A stretch of DNA of 64,000 nt from Amycolatopsis arida (GTDB taxonomy: Bacteria > Actinomycetota > Actinomycetes > Mycobacteriales > Pseudonocardiaceae): assembly GCF_900115565.1 (NCBI RefSeq), contig NZ_FOWW01000013.1:1-64000 (forward strand), in the 5' to 3' direction. Positions 39,378 to 47,076 of this stretch are shown here, one piece after another. The notes beneath the pieces were generated by a model, which ran no database searches, was not told the origin of the DNA, and saw only the letters and a list, made by a program, of their open reading frames with translations. The position numbers were made by a program, and so were the translations under genes. Position 1 is the stretch's first letter. The number at the start of each line of letters is the position of its first letter.

Positions 39378-40603
39378 CGGGCGTCGCGACGGGAGGCGCT
39401 ACCGGCACCTCCGCGTAGGCCGGCGAGCCCGAGGGTGCCGGCGAGCAGCAGCAGGGCGCCGCCGAGCGCGTAGACGACCTGGATGCCGAGGAGGTCGGCG
39501 GCGAGCCCGCCGAGGCCGATCGAGGCGAGCCGCCCGGTCTGCCACAACAGGTCGAAGGCGGCGAAGACCCTGCCACGGCTGTGCTCGGGAACCTCGGCCT
39601 GGAGCAACGCGTGGTAGGTGACCATGCCGGTGGACGTGCCGACGCCGTAGGCGGTGAGCGCGACCATCGCGGTGGGCAGGCTGCGGGTGACCGCCAGGAC
39701 GAGGTCGACGAGCCCGCGCAGCAGGTACGGACCGAAGATCAGGGCCGGGCGGCGCGGGTCGGCGGTCAGCACGGTCAGCAGCAGCGGGCCGAGCGCGGCA
39801 CCGACGCCGATGGCTCCCATCAGCAGGCCGAAGCCGCCCGCGCCGGTGCCGAGCCGGCGTTCGGCCAGCACCACGAGCAGGGCGCTGGTCGCCCCGGCGG
39901 AGAGGGCGGCCAGCAACTGGACCACGGCCAGCAGTCGGAGCAGTCGGTCGCGAACCACCAGCCGGGGGCCCGCCACCACGCGGGCGACCCAGGAGGCCGA
40001 GGACACGGCCGCCGGGGAGCGCGGCGGGCGCAGGCCGGTGAGCGCGAGTGCCGAGCCGGCGAAGGTGGCCGCGTTGAACCAGAAGGCCGGATCCGTTCCC
40101 CACGCCGCCACCATTGCCCCGGCCAGCGGGGCGAGTGCGATCTGGGAGACCACCGCGGCGGACCACAGCCCACTGTTGGCCGCGACCAGCTCGTCCTCGT
40201 CCACGAGGGCGGGCACCGTGGACGCCGACGCCGGGTTGAAGAACACCGAGCCGGCGGACAGTCCGAACGCGACGGCGAAGACGGTGACCACGTGCTGGTC
40301 GACCAGCGGCAGCGCCACGGCGAGCAGCATCCGCGCGACGTCGGCCAGCACCATCACCCGAACGCGCGGCAGCCGGTCCACCACGGCGCCGGCGACCGGA
40401 GCGAGCAGGAGCACGGGCAGGATCTCGGCGATCACCACGCCGCCGACGCCGAGGCCGGACCCGGTCAGCCGGAAGACGAGGACGATCAGGGCGACCGTCG
40501 TGACCGTGTCGCCCCACCGCGAGATCGTCTGCGCCGCGAACAGCCTGCGGTAGCCGGGGTTGCGCAGCACGGTGCGGAGCCCGCGCCGCCGGGCCGCCAT
40601 CAC
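39374..40603 (-). CDS. MFS exporter (EntS/macrolide-efflux-like)
   Basis: The 409-residue, 12-helix transporter has opening FAAQTISRWGDTVTTVALIV, motif A-like APVAGAVVDRLPRVRVMVLA, VFFNPASASTVPALVDEDEL and a C-terminal half with HSRGRVFAAFDLLWQTGRLA. Members export siderophores and macrolides. Convergent overlap with the flavoprotein gene marks the end of the biosynthetic cluster, for which it is the likely efflux pump. GTG 40603 or ATG 40600 may start it. Confidence 0.9.
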   Translation of the reverse strand: MMAARRRGLRTVLRNPGYRRLFAAQTISRWGDTVTTVALIVLVFRLTGSGLGVGGVVIAEILPVLLLAPVAGAVVDRLPRVRVMVLADVARMLLAVALPLVDQHVVTVFAVAFGLSAGSVFFNPASASTVPALVDEDELVAANSGLWSAAVVSQIALAPLAGAMVAAWGTDPAFWFNAATFAGSALALTGLRPPRSPAAVSSASWVARVVAGPRLVVRDRLLRLLAVVQLLAALSAGATSALLVVLAERRLGTGAGGFGLLMGAIGVGAALGPLLLTVLTADPRRPALIFGPYLLRGLVDLVLAVTRSLPTAMVALTAYGVGTSTGMVTYHALLQAEVPEHSRGRVFAAFDLLWQTGRLASIGLGGLAADLLGIQVVYALGGALLLLAGTLGLAGLRGGAGSASRRDAR

Positions 40604-40736
40604 GGCGCGGTCCCGGACCAGGCGGCGGGCGGGAGGCGCCCTCCGGGCGGGCGCCGGGCGCGGGGAACGGCGGGCATCGCCCCGACCGTAACGACGCGAC
40701 CCGGCCCGCGCCCGCGCGGCGGTCGGCTACGCTCGC

Positions 40737-41173
40737 CCGCCTCCGGCGGGCCGGAGGCGGGCGCGATCCGCGTCGAGCACCGTGGCGAGGGGCCGGTGGT
40801 GGGCCCGGTCGTCCGGGTCGGCGACGTGGTCGTGGTGTCGCATCGCGCCGCCGAGGAGGACGGTACGGCGTCCCGGGCCACGTGTTCGTGGAGAGCCGTC
40901 GGCATGTCGCCGCGCTCGCCGAGCTGACGCCGCACGAGCTGTGAGCCGTCGGCGACGTGGTGTGGCGGGCGGCGCGCGGCCGGGGGCCGAGCTCGACCCG
41001 CGGTGCGTCCGCTCCGCCGTCGGGAGGCGCAGCCTCGCCCAGTTCCACCAGCACGTGTTCGTCCGCCGCCGGGCACTGTCGACCTCGTCGCCTGGATGAA
41101 CGGGCACCGCTGGCGCGGCGTAGCGCGGATCCCGTCCGTCGATGTGGCCGATCTGGGCCCGGCCGCGGCATGA
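40737..41173 (+). pseudogene. Decayed HIT-family (histidine triad) gene
   Basis: Pieces in different frames together read as one HIT protein: GPVVRVGDVVVVSHRAAEED, GHVFVESRRHVAALAELTPH-EL then a TGA at 40941, AVGDVVWRAARG, and AQFHQHVFVRR, which is the histidine triad. AWMNGHRWRGVARIPSVDVA-DL and a stop at 41171-41173 complete it. At least three frameshifts and one nonsense codon interrupt it. HIT proteins hydrolyse nucleotide derivatives. This fills most of the 676-base gap between the exporter and the deacetylase; nothing else is supportable there. Confidence 0.72.
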
Positions 41174-41279
41174 CGTCCGCCGAGCCTGGCGAGACGCCCT
41201 GGCGACGTCGGCTCGGGGCCCGACTCGGACGCTCCACACGGCCGCCGGGTGTCGGGGTCGCCGCGGCCGCCTCGGGCCG

Positions 41280-42299
41280 TCAGTACGGCGCGGCCTTGGC
41301 GCGGAACTCGGCGGCCAGCTCGGTGTCCAGTCGCCGGGGAAAGGAGATCCGGTCCGGGTCGCCGTCCGACGTGTAGCGCGCCGACGGCAACTGGTCCAGC
41401 CAGCTGGCGGACCCGAACTCGGCCTCCGCGCCCGTGCTGCCCTGCGACCGGATCCGGGGAACGCGCAGCGGATCGAACTTCGCGGCGAACGGCGACGGGG
41501 CTGGGTTGGCCCCGACGAGCATGACCCCGCGGTAGTCGTAGGAGTCGCCGCGCCGCGCGAGCTCCGGATCGTCCGGGTGCACCCCGAACGGCAACGCCAG
41601 CGTCACCGGCGCCGCCTCCGGCACCGCCTGCCGGATCAGCCGGTCACCCTCCGCGATCTGCCGCCGCGCCTGCTCGGCGCCGAGCCGACCCAGGTTGGCG
41701 TGCCCGGCCGTGTGATTGCCGATCTCGAAGCCGTGCTCGTGCAACCAGCGCAGGCTCCGCGCGCCACCGGGCTCCTCGAAGGGGTCGGCGTTGACGTAGA
41801 ACGTGGCCACCGGGGTGAACCCGGGATGGTCCCGGGCGACCTCGAGCAGGATGGCCACCGCGGTCCCCGGCGCGGGCTGCCCGTCCGGGCCGAGGGCGAA
41901 CTGGCTCGCCGTGCCGTCGTCGAACGTCAGCACCACGGGATGGGCACCCGCGGGCAGCTCGATCCGGCCGGACACGAAGTCGGCGGCCGTGACCGGCACG
42001 TAGCCCTCCCGCGCCAGCCGCTCCAGCTCGGCCCGGAAGTCGGCCGGACTGCGGTCGTAGGGCGACGCGGGCTCGGGCACGATCCGGTGGTACATGAGCA
42101 CCGGAACCAACCCGAGCTCGTTCGCGCCGACCTCCGCGGGATCGGGGGGCGGGCTCGCCACGGCGGCGTCGGTCGGCGGTGGAACCTCCGACGGCGGAAC
42201 CTCCGGCGGCGGCGCCGGTCGCGGTCCGGAACAGGCCGCGAGCGAGAGGGCGACCGCCCCGAGCAGGGCGGTCATCCGGCGGCCGAGCACGCGGTTCAT
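41280..42299 (-). CDS. Lipoprotein polysaccharide deacetylase (NodB homology)
   Basis: The 339-residue protein has a lipoprotein signal (VLGRRMTALLGAVALSLAAC, lipobox Cys) and a Pro-rich spacer. The NodB domain has LVPVLMYHRIV, the Asp-Asp of VVLTFDDGTASQF and the His pair in EIGNHTAGHANLGRLG. It likely removes acetyl groups from cell-wall or extracellular glycans at the outer face of the membrane. ATG 42299 is chosen because the lipobox is then about 22 residues in and TACCGT lies seven bases upstream (leaderless). Confidence 0.88.
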   Translation of the reverse strand: MNRVLGRRMTALLGAVALSLAACSGPRPAPPPEVPPSEVPPPTDAAVASPPPDPAEVGANELGLVPVLMYHRIVPEPASPYDRSPADFRAELERLAREGYVPVTAADFVSGRIELPAGAHPVVLTFDDGTASQFALGPDGQPAPGTAVAILLEVARDHPGFTPVATFYVNADPFEEPGGARSLRWLHEHGFEIGNHTAGHANLGRLGAEQARRQIAEGDRLIRQAVPEAAPVTLALPFGVHPDDPELARRGDSYDYRGVMLVGANPAPSPFAAKFDPLRVPRIRSQGSTGAEAEFGSASWLDQLPSARYTSDGDPDRISFPRRLDTELAAEFRAKAAPY

Positions 42300-42369
42300 C
42301 CTTCGCACGGTAGGCACGCCGGCACCCGCTCGCACGCGTGCTCACCCGAGCGGTGGATCTTCCGCACCG

Positions 42370-42523
42370 CCCCGCGGCCACGGCAGGTCGGCCCGCCGCC
42401 ACGCCAGCCTCCCCGTCGGCGAGCCGGCGGGGAGGCTGGCGAGCAGGCGGACGGCGGCGTGGGCGAGCACCAGTCGGCGCCCCGGCAGTCGGTGATGATC
42501 TCCTGGTCCGCGGGCAGGTCGAG
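42370..42523 (-). pseudogene. Remnant of a rhodanese domain
   Basis: Reverse-strand codons read LDLPADQEIITDCRGA, then after a frameshift LVLAHAAVRLLASLPAG and RLAWRRADLPW. This follows LADLPADQEIVAYCRGAYCV-LAHDAVRLL and LEWRLADLPV at the end of the intact ArsR-rhodanese gene at 43714. The DNA is visibly related over about 120 bases. It is a decayed partial duplicate including the catalytic Cys loop. The rest of the 42300-42583 gap shows nothing else. Confidence 0.68.
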
Positions 42524-42583
42524 ATGGTGCTCACCCCCGCCGCCACTCCCGCTGAGCCGAGCGGACGTGCCCGGGTGCCGTCG

Positions 42584-42997
42584 TCAGTGGTCCCGGATCC
42601 AGGCGGGCGTGATCCGGGCCTCGCGGACCCGCCAGCCCTCGGGCGTGCGCGTCGCGGTGTAGTCCAGCCGCACGCCACCACTCCGGTGGGGCGGCTCGCC
42701 GTCGCGGTAGAAGTACACCAGCTGGTTCGCCGACGCCTCCGCCCGCTCGCCGTCGACGCTCACCTGCACGTCACCGTGCACGTGCTGGGTGCGCTCACCC
42801 TCGACCTGGGACCGGCGCAGGAACGCGAGCACCTCGTCGATTCCGCGCAGCTCCCCGCCGCGCGGCGAGTGCACCACCACGTCGTCGGCGTAGACGGTCC
42901 GCGCGAGCTCGTGACGTTCCTCGTCCAACAGGCGGGCGAGGCGGGTGAACAGATCGGTGATCTCGAGTCGGTCGGTGATGTGGTCGGAGGCGGACAT
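42584..42997 (-). CDS. SnoaL-like/NTF2-fold protein under MarR control
   Basis: The 137-residue protein has the SnoaL_4-type opening ITDLFTRLARLLDEERHELA and DDVVVHSPRGGELRGIDEVL, then HVHGDVQVSVDGERAEASAN and GWRVREARITPAWIRDH. These folds host ketosteroid-isomerase-like, dehalogenase or binding activities; the substrate is unknown. GAGGAGA lies before the ATG. It diverges from a MarR gene, and three matching palindromes between them make it the likely target. Confidence 0.75.
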   Translation of the reverse strand: MSASDHITDRLEITDLFTRLARLLDEERHELARTVYADDVVVHSPRGGELRGIDEVLAFLRRSQVEGERTQHVHGDVQVSVDGERAEASANQLVYFYRDGEPPHRSGGVRLDYTATRTPEGWRVREARITPAWIRDH

Positions 42998-43013
42998 GAG
43001 ATTCTCCTCATTG

Positions 43014-43069
43014 TTGGCGTCGCCAATGTTGGTGAAGCCAACGGTAACAGAAGTCGTTGGTCATGCCAA
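43014..43069. promoter_or_regulatory. Three matching MarR operator palindromes
   Basis: TTGGCGTCGCCAA (43014-43026), TTGGTGAAGCCAA (43029-43041) and TTGGTCATGCCAA (43057-43069) share TTGG-N5-CCAA. The first and third sit at the two gene starts, the second between. Such sets are typical for a MarR repressor that controls itself and a divergent neighbour. Site 3 would lie inside the MarR gene if ATG 43063 were used, supporting GTG 43087. Confidence 0.78.
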
Positions 43070-43086
43070 CGGTGTACGGTGATCGC

Positions 43087-43527
43087 GTGGACGAGATCCC
43101 CGCGCGCCTTGCCACGAAGCCGAGCTGGCTGATCACCCAGCTGGCCGTGCATGTCCGGCGGTTGGTGTTCGACGGCTTCGCCGAGGCGGGGGCGCGCGGG
43201 TACCACTACCGCGTCCTGGCCGCGCTGCACGAGTTCGGGGCGGCGAGCCAGGCCGAGCTCGCCCGCCGGTGCGGCATGGACCGCAGCGACGTGGTGGCGG
43301 CGGTCAACGAGCTGGCCGAGCAGGGTTGCGTCGAGCGGAGGCCGGACCCGGACGACCGCAGGCGCAACACGGTGACCCTCACCAAGGAGGGTGAGCGGCA
43401 CTTGCGACGCATGGACCGGGTGCTCGACAGCGTGCAGGACGAGCTGTTCGAACCGCTGTCGGCCGAGGACAGGCGAACCCTGACCCGGCTACTCACCCGG
43501 CTGCTCACCCACCACAAGCCGGGCTGA
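43087..43527 (+). CDS. MarR-family transcriptional regulator
   Basis: The 146-residue winged-helix regulator reads ATKPSWLITQLAVHVRRLVF, YHYRVLAALHEFGAASQAEL, recognition helix RRCGMDRSDVVAAVNELAEQ and wing VERRPDPDDRRRNTVTLTKE. GTG 43087 is preferred because TACGGT lies six bases upstream (leaderless) and the operators end before it; ATG 43063 is the alternative. MarR proteins bind DNA as dimers and release it on binding phenolics or oxidants. It likely represses the divergent SnoaL-like gene. Confidence 0.9.
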   Translation: MDEIPARLATKPSWLITQLAVHVRRLVFDGFAEAGARGYHYRVLAALHEFGAASQAELARRCGMDRSDVVAAVNELAEQGCVERRPDPDDRRRNTVTLTKEGERHLRRMDRVLDSVQDELFEPLSAEDRRTLTRLLTRLLTHHKPG

Positions 43528-43713
43528 CCACCGGTCGGAACGGCCGGCGCTCGACCTCAGCGCCTCTCCCGGTCGGCGGTGCCAGTGGTCAGCGCCCTCC
43601 TGCCGGAAAGCGGCCGGCCGACACGGCCGAACAGGTCTTTCCGGAAGGAGGATCAAGGGTGGTCACCCAAAGCCGAGCTTCGCGGGCCACGGCCGTGCTG
43701 GGCCATCGCGACC

Positions 43714-44379
43714 TCACCCCGGCGCGCCGGTGGCGACCGGGAGGTCGGCGAGCCGCCATTCCAGCATTCCGTCGGCGAGGCGGCGGGCCGGGCGGCCGTG
43801 CTCGCTGAGCAGGCGGACGGCGTCGTGGGCGAGCACGCAGTAGGCGCCCCGGCAGTAGGCGACGATCTCCTGGTCGGCGGGCAGGTCGGCGAGCCGCTCG
43901 GGCAGTTCGTGCAGCGGTACCGACACCGCGCCCGGGATGTGCCCCGCCGCGTACTCCTCGCGCGGCCGGACGTCGATCACCAGCGCCCGCCCGGCGCGGA
44001 CCCTGCGCAGCAACTCGTCCCGGTCCACCTGCTCGGTGTCCGGGCCCAGGTAGGCGGCCTTCGCGGCCTCGGCGTCGGGCAGGTGGGCACAGGCCACCGC
44101 GCGGACCAGCGCGTAGAGCGCGGCCACGTCGACTCCGGCGAGCCGGTAGTAGACCTTCGTCCCGTCCCGGCGGGTCGCCACGAGGTTGGCGTGCCGGAGG
44201 GTCCGCAGGTGCGCCGACGCGGTGGTCAGGTTCAGCTCGGCCGCGCGGGCCAGCGACTCCACCGTCCGCTCGCCCTGCGCGAGCAGGTCCAGCAACTCCA
44301 GGCGCTTCCCGCTGCCCAGTGCCTTGCCGACCCGGGCGAACTGGTCGAACAGGGCCGTCTTGGCCGCTCGGTCACCCAC
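43714..44379 (-). CDS. ArsR-family repressor fused to a rhodanese domain
   Basis: The protein has 221 residues. An N-terminal ArsR winged helix (FARVGKALGSGKRLELLDLL, SLARAAELNLTTASAHLRTL, VATRRDGTKVYYRLAG) is joined to a C-terminal rhodanese domain (LVIDVRPREEYAAGHIPGAV, active loop VAYCRGAYCVLAHDAVRLL). The fusion suggests direct sensing of sulfane sulfur or thiosulfate. Only one Cys lies in the ArsR part (AVACAHL) besides two in the rhodanese loop, so any persulfide switch probably involves the rhodanese cysteines. GGGAGGAA precedes GTG 44379. It diverges from a persulfide-dioxygenase operon with a shared AT-rich palindrome. Confidence 0.88.
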   Translation of the reverse strand: MGDRAAKTALFDQFARVGKALGSGKRLELLDLLAQGERTVESLARAAELNLTTASAHLRTLRHANLVATRRDGTKVYYRLAGVDVAALYALVRAVACAHLPDAEAAKAAYLGPDTEQVDRDELLRRVRAGRALVIDVRPREEYAAGHIPGAVSVPLHELPERLADLPADQEIVAYCRGAYCVLAHDAVRLLSEHGRPARRLADGMLEWRLADLPVATGAPG

Positions 44380-44400
44380 CTGTTCCTCCCACGACGGGTA

Positions 44401-44422
44401 TATTCCAATAATCCATAGAATA
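44401..44422. promoter_or_regulatory. AT-rich palindromic operator and divergent promoters of the sulfur island
   Basis: TATTC (44401-44405) and GAATA (44418-44422) bound an imperfect palindrome in a strikingly AT-rich 30 bases between the divergent starts at 44379 and 44453. TAGAAT (44416-44421) is a good -10 for the rightward operon, and its reverse-strand counterpart TATTCT may serve the repressor. ArsR proteins bind sites of this kind, so binding would shut both promoters. Confidence 0.68.
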
Positions 44423-44452
44423 GTGTACGACAGCGAGACGAAGGAGGCGGTC

Positions 44453-45814
44453 ATGGGTGGAGTGGACCTGATCCCGCTGGTGGACGAAGGGCTGGGCAAC
44501 GCGGCCTACCTGGTGGACCTCGGCGACGGCAGGGCGCTGGTGGTCGACGTCAGCCTCGACCTGCGCGGCGCGTGGCGCGCGGCCCGCGGGCACGGCCTGA
44601 CCCTGGCCTTCGCCGCCGACACCCACCTGCACGCCGACTTCGTCTCCGGCGCGCGGCAACTGGCCGCGACCGAGGGGGCCCGCGTGCTGGCCTCCGCCGA
44701 GGGGCACCGGGAGTTCGCCCACACCGGGCTGCGCGACGGGGACGAGGTCGACCTCGGCGGCCTGCGGCTGCGCGCGCTGGCCACCCCCGGGCACACCGAC
44801 GAGCACCTGTCCTTCCTGCTGCTCGACGGGAGCACGCCGCTCGGCGTGTTCACCGGCGGTTCGCTGCTGGTCGGCGCCGCGGCGCGGACCGACCTGGTCG
44901 CGCCGGAACGGACCGAGGAGCTGGCCCGCCGGCAGTACGCGTCGCTGCGCCGGCTGACCACCCTGCCCGACGACGTCGCGGTGTGGCCCACCCACGGCGC
45001 CGGCTCGTTCTGCACCGCGCCGCCGGACACCCGGCGCACCAGCACCATCGGCAGGGAGAAGGAGACCAACCCGTTGCTGCGCCTCGACGACGAGGACGCG
45101 TTCGTCGCCGCGCTGGTCGGCTCGCTCGGCAGCTTCCCGCCGTACTTCCACCGGCTACCCGAGGTGAACCGGCGCGGCCCCGCCGTGCTCGGCGGCGCCC
45201 CTGAACTGTCCACCATGGACCCGGCGGCGGTGCGGGCACTGCTCGCCGAGGGTGCCTGGCTGGTCGACGTCCGGCCGGTCGCGGAGTTCGCCGCCGGGCA
45301 TGTCCCCGGGGCGGTGTCGATCCCGCTGCGCCCGGCGTTCGCCTCCTGGCTCGGCTGGCTCGTTCCGCCCGACGTGCCCGTGGTGATCGTGCGCGGTGCC
45401 GACCAGGACCCCGCCGAGATCGCGTGGGCCGCGGCGAAGATCGCCTACACCACGCTGGTCGGCGAGCTGGCCGGTGGCCTGCCCGCCTGGCGCGCCGCGG
45501 GGGGCGCCACGTCCAGCACGGCACTGGTTGGCCCCGAGCGGGTGGGCCGCGCTCCCGTGCTGGACATCCGGCAGGCCGCCGAGTACGCCGCGGGCCACGT
45601 CCCCGGCGCCCGGCACCTGGAGCTGGGCGAGCTCCCGGCGCGCACCGGCGAGCTGCCCAGGGAGCCGGTGGTGGTGATGTGCGGGCACGGCGAACGGGCG
45701 ATGGGCGCGGCCAGCGTGCTCGAGCGGGCCGGTCACCGAAACGTGGCCGTGCTGGCCGGCGGGCCCGCCGACTGGGTACGGGCCACCGGCCGCTCGCTCG
45801 AGGTCGGCGGATGA
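44453..45814 (+). CDS. Persulfide dioxygenase-like metallo-beta-lactamase with two rhodanese domains
   Basis: The protein has 453 residues. Residues 1-245 are an ETHE1/CstB-like metallo-beta-lactamase domain (ADTHLHADFVSGARQLA, LATPGHTDEHLSFLLLDG, VWPTHGAGSFC). The family FTGDTLF-like motif reads FTGGSLLVG, so the bridging Asp is absent at that exact place. Rhodanese 1 (about 260-345) has VVIVRGADQDP where a catalytic Cys should be and is probably inactive. Rhodanese 2 (355-450) has VVVMCGHGERAMGAASVL with Cys. It likely oxidises glutathione- or thiol-persulfides to sulfite and shuffles sulfur. AAGGAGG precedes the ATG. It is coupled to the MFS gene by ATGA overlap. Confidence 0.87.
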   Translation: MGGVDLIPLVDEGLGNAAYLVDLGDGRALVVDVSLDLRGAWRAARGHGLTLAFAADTHLHADFVSGARQLAATEGARVLASAEGHREFAHTGLRDGDEVDLGGLRLRALATPGHTDEHLSFLLLDGSTPLGVFTGGSLLVGAAARTDLVAPERTEELARRQYASLRRLTTLPDDVAVWPTHGAGSFCTAPPDTRRTSTIGREKETNPLLRLDDEDAFVAALVGSLGSFPPYFHRLPEVNRRGPAVLGGAPELSTMDPAAVRALLAEGAWLVDVRPVAEFAAGHVPGAVSIPLRPAFASWLGWLVPPDVPVVIVRGADQDPAEIAWAAAKIAYTTLVGELAGGLPAWRAAGGATSSTALVGPERVGRAPVLDIRQAAEYAAGHVPGARHLELGELPARTGELPREPVVVMCGHGERAMGAASVLERAGHRNVAVLAGGPADWVRATGRSLEVGG

Positions 45815-47076
45815 CGGTGCGGTCCCGGCCGGCACCACCCCGGCTGGGGTTGCGCGCCAACCTCGCCCAGTTCGGCCTGCTGGTCGCGGTCAACGCCCTG
45901 GTGGGCGGGGTGTTGGGGCAGGAGCGCAGCGTGCTGCCGGTGCTGGCCGAGCGGGAGTTCGGGCTGACCGGCTACACGTTCCTGCTCACCTACGTGTTCG
46001 CGTTCGGGGTCACCAAGGCGGCCACCAACTACGCCGCCGGCGCGCTCGCCGACCGGTGGGGCCGCCGGCCCGTGCTCCTGGTGGGCTGGGTGGTCGCGGT
46101 GCCGGTGCCGCTGCTGCTGATCTGGGCGCCGGACTGGGGCTGGGTGGTCGTGGCGAACGTGTTGCTCGGGGTCAGCCAGGGGCTGACCTGGTCGACCACG
46201 GTGATCATGAAGATCGACCTGGCCGGGCCCGCGCGGCGGGGTCTGGCCATGGGGCTCAACGAGGCGGCCGGGTACGCCGCGGTCGCGCTCACCGCGCTGG
46301 CCACCGGCTATCTGGCCGCGCGGTACGGGCTGCGCCCCGCGCCCTTCCTGCTCGGACTCAGCTACGCCGTGCTGGGGCTCGGGCTGACCGCGGCGCTGGT
46401 GCGGGAGACCCGGGAGCACGCCCGCGCCGAGGCCGCCGCGCACCCCACCGGCGCCGTGTCCGCCGCGCTGACCAGCCGGGAGGTGGCCGGGCACACCAGC
46501 CTGCGCGAGCCCGCGCTCTCGGCGGCCAACCAGGCCGGCATGGTCAACAACCTCAACGACGGCCTCGCCATGGGGCTGTTCCCACTGCTGTTCACCGCCG
46601 GCGGGCTGACCGTGCCGGACATGGCGGTGCTGGCCGCCCTCTACCCGGCCGTGTGGGGACTCGGGCAGCTCGGCACCGGACCGCTGTCCGATCGGTGGGG
46701 CCGCAAGCACCTGATCACCGCGGGCATGCTCACCCAGGCCGCCGCGCTGGGGCTCGTCGCCGTGGCCGGCACGTTCGCACCGTGGGCGGTCGCGATGGCC
46801 CTGTTGGGTGCCGGCACCGCACTGGTGTACCCGACGCTGCTGGCCGTGGTCGGTGACGTCGCCCATCCGGCGTGGCGGGCCCGCGCCGTCGGTGTGTACC
46901 GGCTGTGGCGGGACGGGGGCTTCGCGGTCGGCGCGATCGTCTCCGGTGTCGCCGCCGACCTCTGGGGCCTGCGGGCGGCCGTCTGGGTGGTCGCCGCGCT
47001 CACCGCCGCCTCCGGCCTCGTGGTGGCCGCCCGCATGTACGAGACCCACCCGCGCGGACACAGGAGCACCGCATGA
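45811..47076 (+). CDS. MFS transporter in the sulfur operon
   Basis: The 421-residue 12-helix MFS protein has the motif A copies GALADRWGRRPVLLVGW and GPLSDRWGRKHLITAG, plus VYRLWRDGGFAVGAIVSGV near the end. Its start overlaps the persulfide-dioxygenase stop and its stop overlaps the cysteine desulfurase start (ATGA both times), so one operon encodes all three. Export of a sulfur species or uptake of a sulfur source is plausible; the substrate is not evident. Confidence 0.9.
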   Translation: MTVRSRPAPPRLGLRANLAQFGLLVAVNALVGGVLGQERSVLPVLAEREFGLTGYTFLLTYVFAFGVTKAATNYAAGALADRWGRRPVLLVGWVVAVPVPLLLIWAPDWGWVVVANVLLGVSQGLTWSTTVIMKIDLAGPARRGLAMGLNEAAGYAAVALTALATGYLAARYGLRPAPFLLGLSYAVLGLGLTAALVRETREHARAEAAAHPTGAVSAALTSREVAGHTSLREPALSAANQAGMVNNLNDGLAMGLFPLLFTAGGLTVPDMAVLAALYPAVWGLGQLGTGPLSDRWGRKHLITAGMLTQAAALGLVAVAGTFAPWAVAMALLGAGTALVYPTLLAVVGDVAHPAWRARAVGVYRLWRDGGFAVGAIVSGVAADLWGLRAAVWVVAALTAASGLVVAARMYETHPRGHRSTA

